Below the pieces are notes generated by a model. It made no database searches, was not told the DNA's origin, and saw only the letters and a list, made by a program, of their open reading frames with translations. Shown here in pieces: positions 33,714 to 43,104 of a DNA stretch of 64,000 bases (its first letter is position 1; every line of letters starts with the position of its first letter). A program made the translations under genes and the position numbers. Source of the stretch: Streptomyces malaysiensis subsp. samsunensis (GTDB lineage Bacteria > Actinomycetota > Actinomycetes > Streptomycetales > Streptomycetaceae); NCBI RefSeq assembly GCF_024519315.1, contig NZ_JANIIC010000003.1, positions 266,769 through 330,768 on the forward strand, read 5' to 3'.

Positions 33714-35237
33714 ATGAGCGACGAAGAAGGCCATCCGCGCCGGTGGGCGATCCTGGTGGCGCTGTGCGCCGCCCTGCTCGTGATCGTCATCGACAACACC
33801 GTCCTGCATGTCGCGGTGCCCGCCATCGGCGATGCCTTCGACGCCTCGACGGACCAGCTCCAGGCGGTGATCGACGCCTATGTCGTGGTCTTCGCCGGAC
33901 TCCTCATCACCGCGGGGGTGCTCTCCGACCGCTACGGGAGGCGGCGCGCCCTCGTGGCGGGACTGCTGGTCTTCGGGGCGGCCTCGGCGCTCGCCGCGGC
34001 GGCCCCGTCGGTCTGGTGGCTGATCGCCATGCGGGCGCTCATGGGGGTGGGCGCGGCGCTGGTGATGCCCGCGACGCTCGCGGTGCTCGTCGTGGTCTTC
34101 CCCGAGCAGGAGCGCCCGCGGGCCTTCGCGGTGTGGAGCGCCGTCGCCTCCGTCGGCATGGCGGCGGGGCCGCTGCTCGGTGGCGCCCTGGTGGACATGT
34201 GGAGCTGGGCGGGGGTCTTCCTGATCAACATCCCCGTGGTGGCGGTGGCGCTGTTCGGGGTCGTACGGCTGGTGCCCGAGACGCGGGCGCCCGATCGCCG
34301 CGGGCTGGATCCGTTCGGCACCGTCCTGGTCACCGCGGGCATGACCGGCCTGGTGTGGGCCCTGATCGAGGCCCCGGCGTACGGGTACACCGCGCCCGCG
34401 GTGCTGGGCGGGGCGGCGGTGGCCCTGATGGCGCTGATCGGCTTCGGCGTGCGGCAGCGGCGCTCCGCGGCGCCGATGGTCGATCTGCGGCTCTACCGGG
34501 ACCGGCGGTTCTCCGGGGCCAGCTTCGCGGTGGCGGTGATGACGATCGCCACCGGCAGCACCCTCTTCGTGCTGAGCCAGTATCTGCAACTGGTGCTGGG
34601 CTACAGAGCGTTCGAGACCGGGCTGGCGGCGGTGCCACTCGCGGCGGGGGTCGTGGCGGGCTCGACCGTGGGCGGCCGGGCACCGGCCAGGTTCGGGCCA
34701 CGGGCCTGCATCGTCGCCGGGTTCACCGTCACCGCGGCCGGATTCGTGGTGCTGGCCTCGCTCTCCGAGGGCAGCGGCTACGTGGCGGTGTCCATCGGGC
34801 TGGCGCTGGCCGGTGTCGGATCCGGTATCGCGGGGCCCTCGGCCACCAGCACGGTGCTGGGGGCGGTGCCGCCCGAGCGAGCCGGAATGGGCTCCGCGCT
34901 CAACGACACCCACCAGCAACTCGGCATCGCCCTGGGCGTGGCCGGGCTGGGCAGCCTGCTCGCCACCGTCTACCGGGGCAAGCTGCCGGACGGTCTGCCC
35001 GACGACGCGATGTCCTCGCTCGGGGCCACCCTGTCCCACGCCCGGGACCACGCGGACGGCGGGGCGCTGGCCGGCGCTGCCCGCTCGGCCTTCACCGATG
35101 CCCAGTCCGTCACGATGAGCGTCGGGGTGGCGGCCGCCCTGGTCGGCGCGGCCGTTGCGCTGTTCGCACTGCCGGGCCGCGCCACCCGGGCGACGGCACC
35201 CGACCCGGAGTCCGAGGAGGCGGGGCAGCGGGGATGA
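33714..35237 (+). CDS. MFS exporter of the DHA2 (EmrB/QacA, 14-helix) family
   Basis: The 507-residue drug:H+ antiporter has about 14 helices and the signatures '[18 protein letters not shown]' in helix 1, '[19 protein letters not shown]' (motif A) and '[19 protein letters not shown]' with '[24 protein letters not shown]' (motif C) around helix 5. AGGGAGG precedes ATG 33714. It is divergent from TetR 33617, giving the usual repressor/efflux arrangement. It converges with the di-iron oxygenase/decarboxylase unit, so it could export a product of that pair, though this is inference only. Confidence 0.88.
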   Translation: MSDEEGHPRRWAILVALCAALLVIVIDNTVLHVAVPAIGDAFDASTDQLQAVIDAYVVVFAGLLITAGVLSDRYGRRRALVAGLLVFGAASALAAAAPSVWWLIAMRALMGVGAALVMPATLAVLVVVFPEQERPRAFAVWSAVASVGMAAGPLLGGALVDMWSWAGVFLINIPVVAVALFGVVRLVPETRAPDRRGLDPFGTVLVTAGMTGLVWALIEAPAYGYTAPAVLGGAAVALMALIGFGVRQRRSAAPMVDLRLYRDRRFSGASFAVAVMTIATGSTLFVLSQYLQLVLGYRAFETGLAAVPLAAGVVAGSTVGGRAPARFGPRACIVAGFTVTAAGFVVLASLSEGSGYVAVSIGLALAGVGSGIAGPSATSTVLGAVPPERAGMGSALNDTHQQLGIALGVAGLGSLLATVYRGKLPDGLPDDAMSSLGATLSHARDHADGGALAGAARSAFTDAQSVTMSVGVAAALVGAAVALFALPGRATRATAPDPESEEAGQRG

Positions 35238-35292
35238 GCGGGGGCGCGGCGCCAGGGCGATACCGACCGGCAACTACCGCTTCCGGGCGGGA

Positions 35293-36306
35293 TCACAGCG
35301 GAACGCGCAGTGCGGACCGGCCCTCCCGCCAGGCGCCCAGAACCTCCTCGGCGAAGCGGTCCTCCAGGAGCACGGTGGCGTCGACGCCGAACGCCACATC
35401 CTTGGCCAGTGCGGGCTCGCGCGTCAGAAGGCCGTCGATCACCCCGTGGCGCACGACCTGCTCGTGGACGGCGTCGGCCTCGACATGCTCGGTGTAGAAG
35501 AACACCGCCGCCTCGCCGGCGCCCAGCCGCCGCAGCGCCTGGGCCAGCCGGTCCGACGCGGGCGAGGAGGTGATCTCGACCGTCGCGAAGTGTCCCACCA
35601 GAGCGCCGCGCAGCGCCCTGTGCAACCCCAGCAGCGACATCATGTTGACCACGGCCAGCATCCGCGCCGACGTGGCGTTCAGGTAGTGGTTGTACGTCGG
35701 GTCCAGAGCCAGGTCGGTCATCAACTCGGCGAAGAGCTCCGCGTGCACCCGCTCCCCGCGCCCGGCCCCGAACTCGTCGTACTCCACCGCCGCCATCGCC
35801 GCCTTGGCCCGGCCCCGCAGCCGTGGAACGACCCATACATGCGGGTCGGCCTCCTTGAGCTGGTACAGCGACCGATGCGCGATGTACTCACGCATCTGCC
35901 ACAGCTCGCCCTCGTCCCGGAGGTGATGTGACACCCCCGCACCGTCCACCGGCTCCACCAGCAGCCCGGCCACGGCGGCTTGCGGGTCGTCGTGGGCGGT
36001 GGCCTCGGAGCGCAGCGCATCCAGAAAGCGCCACTCCAGCACCTGCCGCACCCGCAGCAGATCCGGGTCCCACTCCCATGCGTCGTCCACACCGGAGAAC
36101 CCCTGGTAGTGGAGCTCGTAGCACACATACAGCGCGAGCTGTGCGTCATCGCCGTAGGGATCGGCCGCCCGGAGCGACCGGCCGCCGGGCAGCGTCGCCC
36201 CGCCGGGCTCGCGTACGAGAGCGTCGAGGAGCGCGCCGGACACCTCTCCCCGCGCCGTGGGCAAGGGCATCGGCCGGGCCGTCTCCGCCGGACGTGTTTC
36301 ACTCAC
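35293..36306 (-). CDS. haem-oxygenase-like di-iron oxygenase (iron-containing redox enzyme family)
   Basis: The 337-residue helical protein carries a full candidate metal set: Glu152 ('LKEADPHVW'), Glu178 and Glu185 plus His188 ('EYDEFGAGRGERVH'), and His274-x3-Asp278-x2-His281 ('EHVEADAVH'). The pattern E-x25-E-x6-E-x2-H ... H-x3-D-x2-H is that of the SznF central N-oxygenase domain as I recall it. An N-terminal 'YELHYQGFSGVDDAWEWDP' is typical of this family. Such enzymes use a di-iron cofactor and O2 to N-oxygenate amines or guanidines, or to cleave C-C bonds. It lies 54 bp after a PLP decarboxylase, probably in one operon. Confidence 0.85.
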   Translation of the reverse strand: MSETRPAETARPMPLPTARGEVSGALLDALVREPGGATLPGGRSLRAADPYGDDAQLALYVCYELHYQGFSGVDDAWEWDPDLLRVRQVLEWRFLDALRSEATAHDDPQAAVAGLLVEPVDGAGVSHHLRDEGELWQMREYIAHRSLYQLKEADPHVWVVPRLRGRAKAAMAAVEYDEFGAGRGERVHAELFAELMTDLALDPTYNHYLNATSARMLAVVNMMSLLGLHRALRGALVGHFATVEITSSPASDRLAQALRRLGAGEAAVFFYTEHVEADAVHEQVVRHGVIDGLLTREPALAKDVAFGVDATVLLEDRFAEEVLGAWREGRSALRVPL

Positions 36307-36360
36307 TGTTCCCTCTGCCTCTGTCGTGGTATCTCGGATCGGCCCGCGCCGGTGTGTGCG

Positions 36361-37839
36361 TCAATCGGCCCCTGTCCCCTCGGCCAGGACGCGGATGGTG
36401 TCCAGCCCGGGGTCGGCCGCGTCGGGGAGGTTCATCCCGGCCTTCACTCCGGTCCGCAGATAGTCCAGGACCGGCTGCTTCAGCACCTCGCCGGGCAGCA
36501 CGGCCGGTATGCCCGGCGGGTAGGGGGTGATCATCTCGGCCGCCACCCGGCCCGCCGCGCGGGCCAGGGGCACATCGGCCACGGAGCCGAAGTAGGCGTC
36601 ACGCGGCAGGCAGGACTGCGCCATCCGCAACTCGCCCGGTGCCGGCACGGCCACCTCGGGAGCGGGCCGCAGATCGTCCGCATGGCCGGCCAGGTCGCGC
36701 AGCGCCGTCAGCAGCGCGCCGGTCGTCGAGGTGTCATCGGCGTGGGTGAGTTGGGCGCTGATCCGGCGGTGGTCGGCGAGGTGCGCGTTGACGCCGTGGT
36801 GGTCCCGGAGCCAGTCGGCCGCCCGGTAGCCACTGACCCCGAGACCGGTGAGGTCGATGACGACGGGGAACGGATCGAAGTCGGTTGCGAGACCCGGGCC
36901 CACGTAGTCCGCGCGCCCGTCCACATGCAGTCCGCCGATGGCCTCGATCTCCTCGCGCACCGCATGCGCCCGGTGCAGGGCCGCGCCGAGCAGTTCCTCG
37001 CCGCCCAGCGCCATCTGCCGGCGCCATCCGTCCATTCCCGCGTAGAGGAGCACGGACGGGCTCGTGGTGCCGAGCAGATCGGCGCGGGACCTCAGGACGG
37101 CCGGGTCGATCAGATCGCCCTGGAGGTGGAACACCGAGCCCTGCTCCAGGCCGCTGCCCATCTTGTGGATGCTGGTCACACAGACGTCGGCGCCCGCGTC
37201 CATGGCCCAGCTCGGCAGCTCGGAGCAGAACGGCAGATGCGCTCCCCACGCCTCGTCGACGATGAGCGGGCGTCCGCGCCGATGGCAGACCTCGGCGATC
37301 CCCGCCAGGTCGGCGCAGGACCCGTATGGAGTGGGGCTGGTCACCAGGGCTCCCCTGGCCTCCGGACACGCGTCGAAGGTCCGCTCGAACGACGCGGCTG
37401 ACGGCGGATGCGCGATATGGCGGGCACCGTCCCATTCGGGTTCCACCCAGGCCGGCCGGACACCGGAGATGATCAGGCCGGAGACCACCGATTTATGCGC
37501 GTCCCGGCCCACCAGCAGGGTCTCGTGGGGTCCTGCCACCGCCAGCATCGCCGCCTTGACGGAGAGCGAACTGCCGCAGGTCGAGAAGAAGGTGTGCCCG
37601 GCGCGGACCGCGTCCGCCATCAGCGCCTCCGCACGCTCCAGCACGCGGCCCGACCCCAGCCGGTCGTCCAGGCCACCGAAAGCGAGGAGGTCGGTGCGGA
37701 ACACCTCGTCCCCCAGAACCTTGACGACCTCCGGGTCGGCACCCCGGCCCTGCTTGTGCCCGGGCGGAGTGAATGGAAGGGCCCCGCGCCGGTGGTACCG
37801 GGCCAGGGCCTCCAGAACGGGAGCCTCCATGTGATCCAT
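36361..37839 (-). CDS. Orn/Lys/Arg-type PLP decarboxylase
   Basis: The 492-residue fold-type I decarboxylase has 'PFTPPGHKQGRGADP' at the N-terminus, 'FFSTCGSSLSVKAAML' (phosphate contact) near 85, 'GRDAHKSVVSGLI' (PLP-stacking His115) and 'IVDEAWGAHLPF' (Asp195, His201). The Schiff-base Lys226 lies in 'VTSIHKMGSGLEQGS'. A C-terminal domain contains 'EMITPYPPGIPAVLPGE', the family's substrate-site motif. It lacks the N-terminal wing domain of the long inducible forms, as usual in Gram-positives. Likely products are agmatine, cadaverine or putrescine. ATG 37839 has no strong ribosome binding site; ATG 37830 is possible. Confidence 0.88.
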   Translation of the reverse strand: MDHMEAPVLEALARYHRRGALPFTPPGHKQGRGADPEVVKVLGDEVFRTDLLAFGGLDDRLGSGRVLERAEALMADAVRAGHTFFSTCGSSLSVKAAMLAVAGPHETLLVGRDAHKSVVSGLIISGVRPAWVEPEWDGARHIAHPPSAASFERTFDACPEARGALVTSPTPYGSCADLAGIAEVCHRRGRPLIVDEAWGAHLPFCSELPSWAMDAGADVCVTSIHKMGSGLEQGSVFHLQGDLIDPAVLRSRADLLGTTSPSVLLYAGMDGWRRQMALGGEELLGAALHRAHAVREEIEAIGGLHVDGRADYVGPGLATDFDPFPVVIDLTGLGVSGYRAADWLRDHHGVNAHLADHRRISAQLTHADDTSTTGALLTALRDLAGHADDLRPAPEVAVPAPGELRMAQSCLPRDAYFGSVADVPLARAAGRVAAEMITPYPPGIPAVLPGEVLKQPVLDYLRTGVKAGMNLPDAADPGLDTIRVLAEGTGAD

Positions 37840-37913
37840 GCGCGACGGGTGCCCCGCCACCTGGACGGAAAACCGTGCGGGACGCCGGGCCGTACGGCCG
37901 GGCGGCGCACCCC

Positions 37914-38429
37914 TCAGCGCTCCCTGCGCGAGCGGTGGAAAAGCCACAACGCGGGTACGAACCAGCAGGTCACAAACCAGATCACGGCCGCGGCCACCAG
38001 CCAGAACGCGGTCACATCGGCCACGACCACACGCAGGATCAGCAGCAGCGCCGACGCCACCGTGCACAGCAACAGCACCAGCCCGGCCACGGTGAAGCGG
38101 GAAGCCCAGTCCACCGTTTCCGGCTTCAGCCGGCGCCCGGTGACGATCCGGTGCAGGGCCACCGGCGCGATCAGCGCGCCGGTGGCCGCCGCCCCCAGCA
38201 GGACGGTCACGACGTAGATGCCCCGGTCCACCTGGCCCAGACCCTGGAAACGCGGTGTGAAGGCGACGGTGAGCAGGAACGCGAACAGGATCTGCACACC
38301 CGTCTGCGTCACCCTCACCTCCTGGAGCAGTTCGGCCCATTTGCGGTCCGCCCGCTCCTCGCGGGTCTCCACACGACCGGACCGTGCCTCGTGGCCGCCG
38401 TTCCTCGGCGCGTCGTGGTCGTCACGCAT
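37914..38429 (-). CDS. DUF6328-family membrane protein
   Basis: The 171-residue protein has a charged N-terminus ('EERADRKWAELLQEVRVTQT'), then four hydrophobic helices from about residue 45, including 'GVQILFAFLLTVAFTPRFQ', 'YVVTVLLGAAATGALIAPV' and 'AFWLVAAAVIWFVTCWFVPA'. This is the usual DUF6328 pattern in Streptomyces. GAAGGAGG lies ahead of ATG 38429. Function is unknown. It lies upstream of the decarboxylase on the same strand with a 74-bp gap, so co-transcription is possible, though the family often occurs alone. Confidence 0.82.
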   Translation of the reverse strand: MRDDHDAPRNGGHEARSGRVETREERADRKWAELLQEVRVTQTGVQILFAFLLTVAFTPRFQGLGQVDRGIYVVTVLLGAAATGALIAPVALHRIVTGRRLKPETVDWASRFTVAGLVLLLCTVASALLLILRVVVADVTAFWLVAAAVIWFVTCWFVPALWLFHRSRRER

Positions 38430-38518
38430 CTACGGGACCTCCTTCGGGTCCCGCCACGGGTTCCCACCCACCCCGAAGGGCGAACATCACACAGCCGAGC
38501 CCCGGAGAAGCCCTCGGG

Positions 38519-38752
38519 TCACCTCAGCACGTCGACGGCGAACGCGACGCAGAAGGCCACGAACAGCGCCACGAAGAGCCAGATGACGATCGTGGGCCCC
38601 TTCGACCAGCCCTTCGTGGGGTTGTACGTCTCCCGCGGACCCGTCTCCGAGAGGCCGTCTTCGGCCGGTGGGGTCTCCCCCGGGGGTACTCCCACATGTG
38701 GCTGGAGCCGGGGAGTGCGGTCGGGGTCAGTGGCCGGGTTCCGCTGGTCCAT
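38519..38752 (-). CDS. DUF6480-family small membrane protein
   Basis: The 77-residue protein begins 'MDQRNPATDPDRTPRLQP', continues with 'GVPPGETPPAEDGLSE', 'NPTKGWSKGPTIVIW' and a single C-terminal helix 'LFVALFVAFCVAFAVDV'. This is the recurring DUF6480 layout of a Pro-rich head followed by a tail anchor. ATG 38752 is preferred, since longer in-frame starts lack similarity. It is 89 bp upstream of the DUF6328 gene, which often keeps similar company. Function is unknown. Confidence 0.8.
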   Translation of the reverse strand: MDQRNPATDPDRTPRLQPHVGVPPGETPPAEDGLSETGPRETYNPTKGWSKGPTIVIWLFVALFVAFCVAFAVDVLR

Positions 38753-39036
38753 GTCCGATGCGCTCCTCTCCGCCTGCGGCGTGCCGGCTGCCCGGGTTCC
38801 GCCACCCCGTTCGAGGCGCTCTCCCCGGTGGCCACTTCCCACGATACGGCGGAAGCCACGCCGCGCACGTCACGGCGTTCGTGGCGTACGGGAATGGCCT
38901 CTTGTCGCGCGGTCCCGGCCAGGCGTCCGGATCGCACCCGCGGCAGGTGGGACGTGGGCGGCCCGGACACGCGATAACGTGGTGCGCTGCCGACCGCGCT
39001 TACCGAGGACGTTGCGTGACCAGCAGGAGGTGACGA

Positions 39037-40749
39037 GTGGGGTCAGCCGATCCCCTGCCCATACGGGTACCGGTCGGTGCGGACTCCGATCGCTGGGCCA
39101 GCCGCGCGACGCATCGCCGCGTTCTGCTGGTGGTGCACAACGTCACCTCCGCCGGGCGCCTGCTGGACGTGCTGCCGCTGTTCCACGACGACTTTCGAGT
39201 ACAACTGCTGGCCACGTCGACGGAGTCATCCGCGTTCCAAGGTGGCATCCGCGAGCTGTTCGCGGAGCTGGGTCTGCCCGTGCTGCCGTGGGAACAGGCG
39301 CTGGAAACACCGGTGGACCTGGCGGTTTCCGCCAGCTTCGGTGGACAACTCCACCGCCTGCCCGGCAAGTTGGCCGTATTGTCCCATGGTGTCGGATACA
39401 CCAAGAAGCTGATGGCACCGGGGGCCGGTGGCCAGGAGCCGACGTTCGGGTTGTCACCGGAGTGGCTGCTGGCGAACGGCGAACCCTTCGTGGACGGTCT
39501 CGTACTGTCCCATCCGGAGCAGCTGGAGCGGTTGCGAAACACCTGCCCCGAAGCCGAGGCGGCGGCCGTCCTCGCGGGCGACCCGTGCTTCGACCGCCTG
39601 CTGGCCGGCCGGCCGTACCGGGAGCGGTTCCGGCGGGCGCTGGGCGTGCGGCGCGGTCAGCGGCTCGTAGTGCTGAACTCCACCTGGAACCCGGAGGGTC
39701 TCTTCGGAAACGGCGGTGACCACGACGTCCTGCCGAGTCTGCTGCCCCGGCTCGCCGCCGAGTTGCCGGCCGACGACTACCGGCTGGTGGCCGTATTGCA
39801 TCCGAACATCTGGTACGGGCATGGCCCGGGGCAGATCCGGGTGTGGCTGGACCGGGCCCGACGCGGCGGCCTCACCCTGATCGACCCCGTACACGCATGG
39901 CGGCAGGCCCTGCTGGCGGCGGATGTCGTCGTGGGGGACTTCGGGGCGGTCTCCTACTACGCGGCGGCGCTGGGCATCCCCGTACTGCTGGCGTCGGCCA
40001 CCCGGGACAGACTGGATCCGGCGGCGCCACTCGCCACATTCGTCCGGGAAGCGCCGCGACTCGATCCACACGGCCCGCCACGGGATCAGCTGGAGGAACT
40101 GCTGGCGTGGCACCGCCCGCTCCCCGGTCCCGCGGAGTTCACCAGCTCGGCCCCGGGCGCCTCGGCGGCGCTGCTGCGGCGGCTCTTCTACACGCTGATG
40201 GATCTCCCCGAGCCCGCGGCCCCCGCGCTGCTGGAGCCGCTGCCGCTGCCACCGTACGATCCGCCACGGCGCACCGCTCCCCTGAACGTCCGTACGCGTG
40301 TGCACGGAACCGAGGTCCGGGTCGAGCGCACCACGGGCCACCCGTACGACGCCGTGGGCGAGGCCCATCTCGCCGTGCACGAGGACACCCGGGACCCCGG
40401 CGACCTGGAGCCGGCCGACGTGATCGTACGCGAGGGGCGGCCGGACGACCCCCGCCTCGGTGGCCCGCGGGAGTGGACCGCGGAGGTGCTGGACCGGTAT
40501 CCGCACTGTGCGCTCGCCGTGTATGTGAGCGGACCGGACCGCTGCACCGTACGCAGCCGGGAACACGGCGTGTTCGAGCTGTCGGCGGGCCCGGGCGCGG
40601 ACGCCGACCCGGCGGCGTACGCCTCCTCGCTGCACGCATGGCTGGCGGGCGGCCGCACCGTGCCGCCCGGTGGGACGACGCTCCGGGTGCACACGGCCGG
40701 CGGTGTGCACCCGGTGGCGGTGGCACCCGGTGGCGGTGGCGCCCGCTAG
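39037..40749 (+). CDS. GT-B-like protein of unknown function (CDP-glycerol-transferase-like fold)
   Basis: The 570-residue soluble protein begins 'RRVLLVVHNVTSAGRLLDVL', followed by 'VAVLSHGVGYTKKLMAPG'-type segments, and in the second half has 'LVVLNSTWNPEGLFG', 'RLVAVLHPNIWYGHGPGQI' and 'LLAADVVVGDFGAVSYYAAA'. Paired Rossmann-like halves of this kind resemble GT-B glycosyltransferases, UDP-GlcNAc 2-epimerase or CDP-glycerol phosphotransferases ('HPN' and 'D.G.' motifs). AGGAGG precedes GTG 39037. Its stop shares CTAG with the convergent NB-ARC gene. Streptomyces homologues are vaguely named, sometimes as translation factor-like, and I cannot assign a reaction. Confidence 0.75.
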   Translation: MGSADPLPIRVPVGADSDRWASRATHRRVLLVVHNVTSAGRLLDVLPLFHDDFRVQLLATSTESSAFQGGIRELFAELGLPVLPWEQALETPVDLAVSASFGGQLHRLPGKLAVLSHGVGYTKKLMAPGAGGQEPTFGLSPEWLLANGEPFVDGLVLSHPEQLERLRNTCPEAEAAAVLAGDPCFDRLLAGRPYRERFRRALGVRRGQRLVVLNSTWNPEGLFGNGGDHDVLPSLLPRLAAELPADDYRLVAVLHPNIWYGHGPGQIRVWLDRARRGGLTLIDPVHAWRQALLAADVVVGDFGAVSYYAAALGIPVLLASATRDRLDPAAPLATFVREAPRLDPHGPPRDQLEELLAWHRPLPGPAEFTSSAPGASAALLRRLFYTLMDLPEPAAPALLEPLPLPPYDPPRRTAPLNVRTRVHGTEVRVERTTGHPYDAVGEAHLAVHEDTRDPGDLEPADVIVREGRPDDPRLGGPREWTAEVLDRYPHCALAVYVSGPDRCTVRSREHGVFELSAGPGADADPAAYASSLHAWLAGGRTVPPGGTTLRVHTAGGVHPVAVAPGGGGAR

Positions 40750-42869
40750 CGCGGGGCCTGGCAGCGCAGCCGCAGACGGGCGAGATGCGTCAGATGCGGG
40801 GTCGCCTGCTCCGGGTTGAGCAGCCGCTCGGCCTCGGTGATCTTCGTCAGGGCCTCGGCGTCGTCGCCGGCGTCGTGCAGTGTCTCGGCGAGGTCGGTGA
40901 GGGTGCGGGCCTGGTTGTACGCCTCTCCCCGCTCCGCGAAGAAGTCCCGTACGGCCTCCAGGCGTACGCGGGATTCCTCCAGCCGGCCCAGACCGCGCAG
41001 GGCTCGCCCCTGGTGGCGTTCGGCCAGGGCGAGGGCACGTGGCAGGTCCTCCGCGCCCTCCTGGCCGGGGGTGATCCGCCGGTAGACGCGCTCCGCCTCG
41101 ACGAACCGCTCGTACGCCGCCTCGTAACGCCACCCGTTCAGACTCAGCAGGCCCAGCATCTCCAGGGACGACGCCTCGCCCCGTACGTGGCCCGCCGCGC
41201 GTTCACACGCGGCGGCGGTGCGCACTTCGCGGTCGGCCTCCTCCGCCCGCCCCAATTCGCCGAGGCAGTGCCCCAGTTGGAAGTGGAGCGCGCCCGCCAT
41301 GCGGGAATCCGCGCGATACCGGTCGGCACACCGTGCCCCGACCCGGAGGGCGGGCAGCACCTCGTCCCACCGCCCGGCCTTCAGCTGGACCGGCCACAGC
41401 GCGCGGGCCAGCCGCAGCGCGGTGTCGATGTGCTGGTACTCCTCCGCCACCGAAACCGCCCGGACCACGTTTCCGGCCTCGGCCAGCAGCACCGCCATGC
41501 CCTCGGCCTCGTCGCGGTACGCGGTGCCCTCCGCCGGTGCGGGCTCGGTCCGCCAGCTCTGCGGCAGCGCCGCGTGCGCGGCGTGCAGCGCTCGGTTGAG
41601 CAGTCCGTCGAGGGCCCGGGAGATCGCCGCGGAGCACTCCGGGATGCCGTGTTCCAGGGCCGCGGTGTCCGCCAGCGCGTGACGCACTTCGGGCCGGAAT
41701 CGGTACCGGCCGTCGCCCAGGGGCTCCACCAGCTGCACCTCGGCCGCTTCCACGAGCATCCCGGCGGCCTCCTCCCGGCCCACCTGCGCGGTCTCCGCGG
41801 CCAGCCGGGCGTCGAGCGCGGGCCAGCCGCCCAGCGCGGTCAGCCGGCAGAGCCGCGCCGTATCCGGCCGGAGGCGGCGGCAGGCGTTCCGCACCATGCC
41901 GTGCACCGGATGGCGTGCCGAGGACTCCGCCACCTCCTCCGGCAGGGGCGGCTCCTCGGCCAGCAGGCTCATCGCCGCGGCCTTCAGGGCGAAGGCGTTG
42001 CCCGCGCAATCGCCCAGCAGGGCCGGCATCCGCGGCTTGGCCAGCGCCACCTTCTCCGGCGTGGCCACCTTGCGCAGCATCTTCACCGCGTCCCGGTCGC
42101 TCAGCGGAGGCACCGCGATGCGCTCCGCCTCCAGCGCGAAGGCCGGACCGGAGGCGACCACCAGCAGGAACACCTCCGGCGTGGCCGGAACGAGGCCGCG
42201 GACCTGCGCCGCGGAGGACGCGTGGTCGATCACCACCAACGCCCTGCGGCCGGTCAGCATCCGCCGATAGAGCTCCACGCGCGCCGGCTCCGCGGGCGGA
42301 ATCAGCTCGGGCTCGACGCCCATCCGACCGAGCAGGCGCAGCAGGACGGCGGACGGCTCCAGCCCGCTCTCCCCGGGGGCATCGCGAAGGTCGACGTAGA
42401 ACTGCCCGTCGGGGTACCGCGCGACCTGGTCGGCGCCCCAGTGGAGGGCCACCGCGCTGGTGCCGATCCCGGGCGGCCCGTATAACAGCGCGACCCGTGG
42501 CCGCCCCGCCGCGGCGCGGGTCGCCTCCCGCCTCAGCTGCCGCAGGACGGTCTGTCGGTCGGTGAAGTCGCGCGTGGCGGGCGGCAGTTGAGCCCCGGGG
42601 CGCAGCGCCACCGCCGAATCCGGCAAGGTCCGCAGCAGAAGGGCCCATTCACCGCCACGCCGCCCGTCCCGGCCGAGCCGCGGATGCATCTCCCGCGCCA
42701 GCACCTCCCACCCCTCCGGGGTGGTCGGCAGCGGTGTCTCCCGCCCCAGGGTCCGTCTCACCAGCGCGCCCGTCGACAGCAGCATCTGCTTGCCCATCTC
42801 CCCGGCGGCGCCGTTCCCCACCGCGGTGAGGAACGCGGTGAGCGCACTCACCGTCACGACCTCGAACAC
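40746..42869 (-). CDS. NB-ARC/TPR signalling ATPase with a non-canonical P-loop, TTA-containing
   Basis: The 707-residue STAND-type protein starts with a short helical region ('TVSALTAFLTAVGNGAAGEM'), then an NB-ARC module: Walker A-like 'YGPPGIGTSAVALHWG' at about 130-145, where the invariant Lys is Thr; Walker B 'RALVVIDHASSAAQVRGLVP' near 210; 'VASGPAFALEAERIAVPPLSDRDAV' sensor/ARC region. The C-terminal half is a TPR array (about 500-700, for example 'ALHFQLGHCLGELGRAEEAD'). GTG 42869 is chosen because GGGGAGGGG lies just upstream. Codon 129 is TTA (42483-42485). It converges with the GT-B-like gene, sharing CTAG at both stops. It may be a signalling or conflict-type switch. Confidence 0.8.
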   Translation of the reverse strand: MFEVVTVSALTAFLTAVGNGAAGEMGKQMLLSTGALVRRTLGRETPLPTTPEGWEVLAREMHPRLGRDGRRGGEWALLLRTLPDSAVALRPGAQLPPATRDFTDRQTVLRQLRREATRAAAGRPRVALLYGPPGIGTSAVALHWGADQVARYPDGQFYVDLRDAPGESGLEPSAVLLRLLGRMGVEPELIPPAEPARVELYRRMLTGRRALVVIDHASSAAQVRGLVPATPEVFLLVVASGPAFALEAERIAVPPLSDRDAVKMLRKVATPEKVALAKPRMPALLGDCAGNAFALKAAAMSLLAEEPPLPEEVAESSARHPVHGMVRNACRRLRPDTARLCRLTALGGWPALDARLAAETAQVGREEAAGMLVEAAEVQLVEPLGDGRYRFRPEVRHALADTAALEHGIPECSAAISRALDGLLNRALHAAHAALPQSWRTEPAPAEGTAYRDEAEGMAVLLAEAGNVVRAVSVAEEYQHIDTALRLARALWPVQLKAGRWDEVLPALRVGARCADRYRADSRMAGALHFQLGHCLGELGRAEEADREVRTAAACERAAGHVRGEASSLEMLGLLSLNGWRYEAAYERFVEAERVYRRITPGQEGAEDLPRALALAERHQGRALRGLGRLEESRVRLEAVRDFFAERGEAYNQARTLTDLAETLHDAGDDAEALTKITEAERLLNPEQATPHLTHLARLRLRCQAPR

Positions 42870-43104
42870 ACCGGCCCCTCCCCTGGTACCCATCCGAACC
42901 CTGGCCGGACTGTATCCCCGCGGCCATGACGGGGAACAGTCGAACCTCTCCGCACACAATCAGTTATCCGCGGGCGACACGCCGTGAACCACATCCTCGC
43001 GGTGCGGCGGTCGCGTTCTCGCGAGAGCCTGGAGAAGGAGAGCGTGCCCGGCGGTGGCGCCGCACATCCACGGTGGCACCTGCGCCTGGCGAGGAAGGCG
43101 GGCC

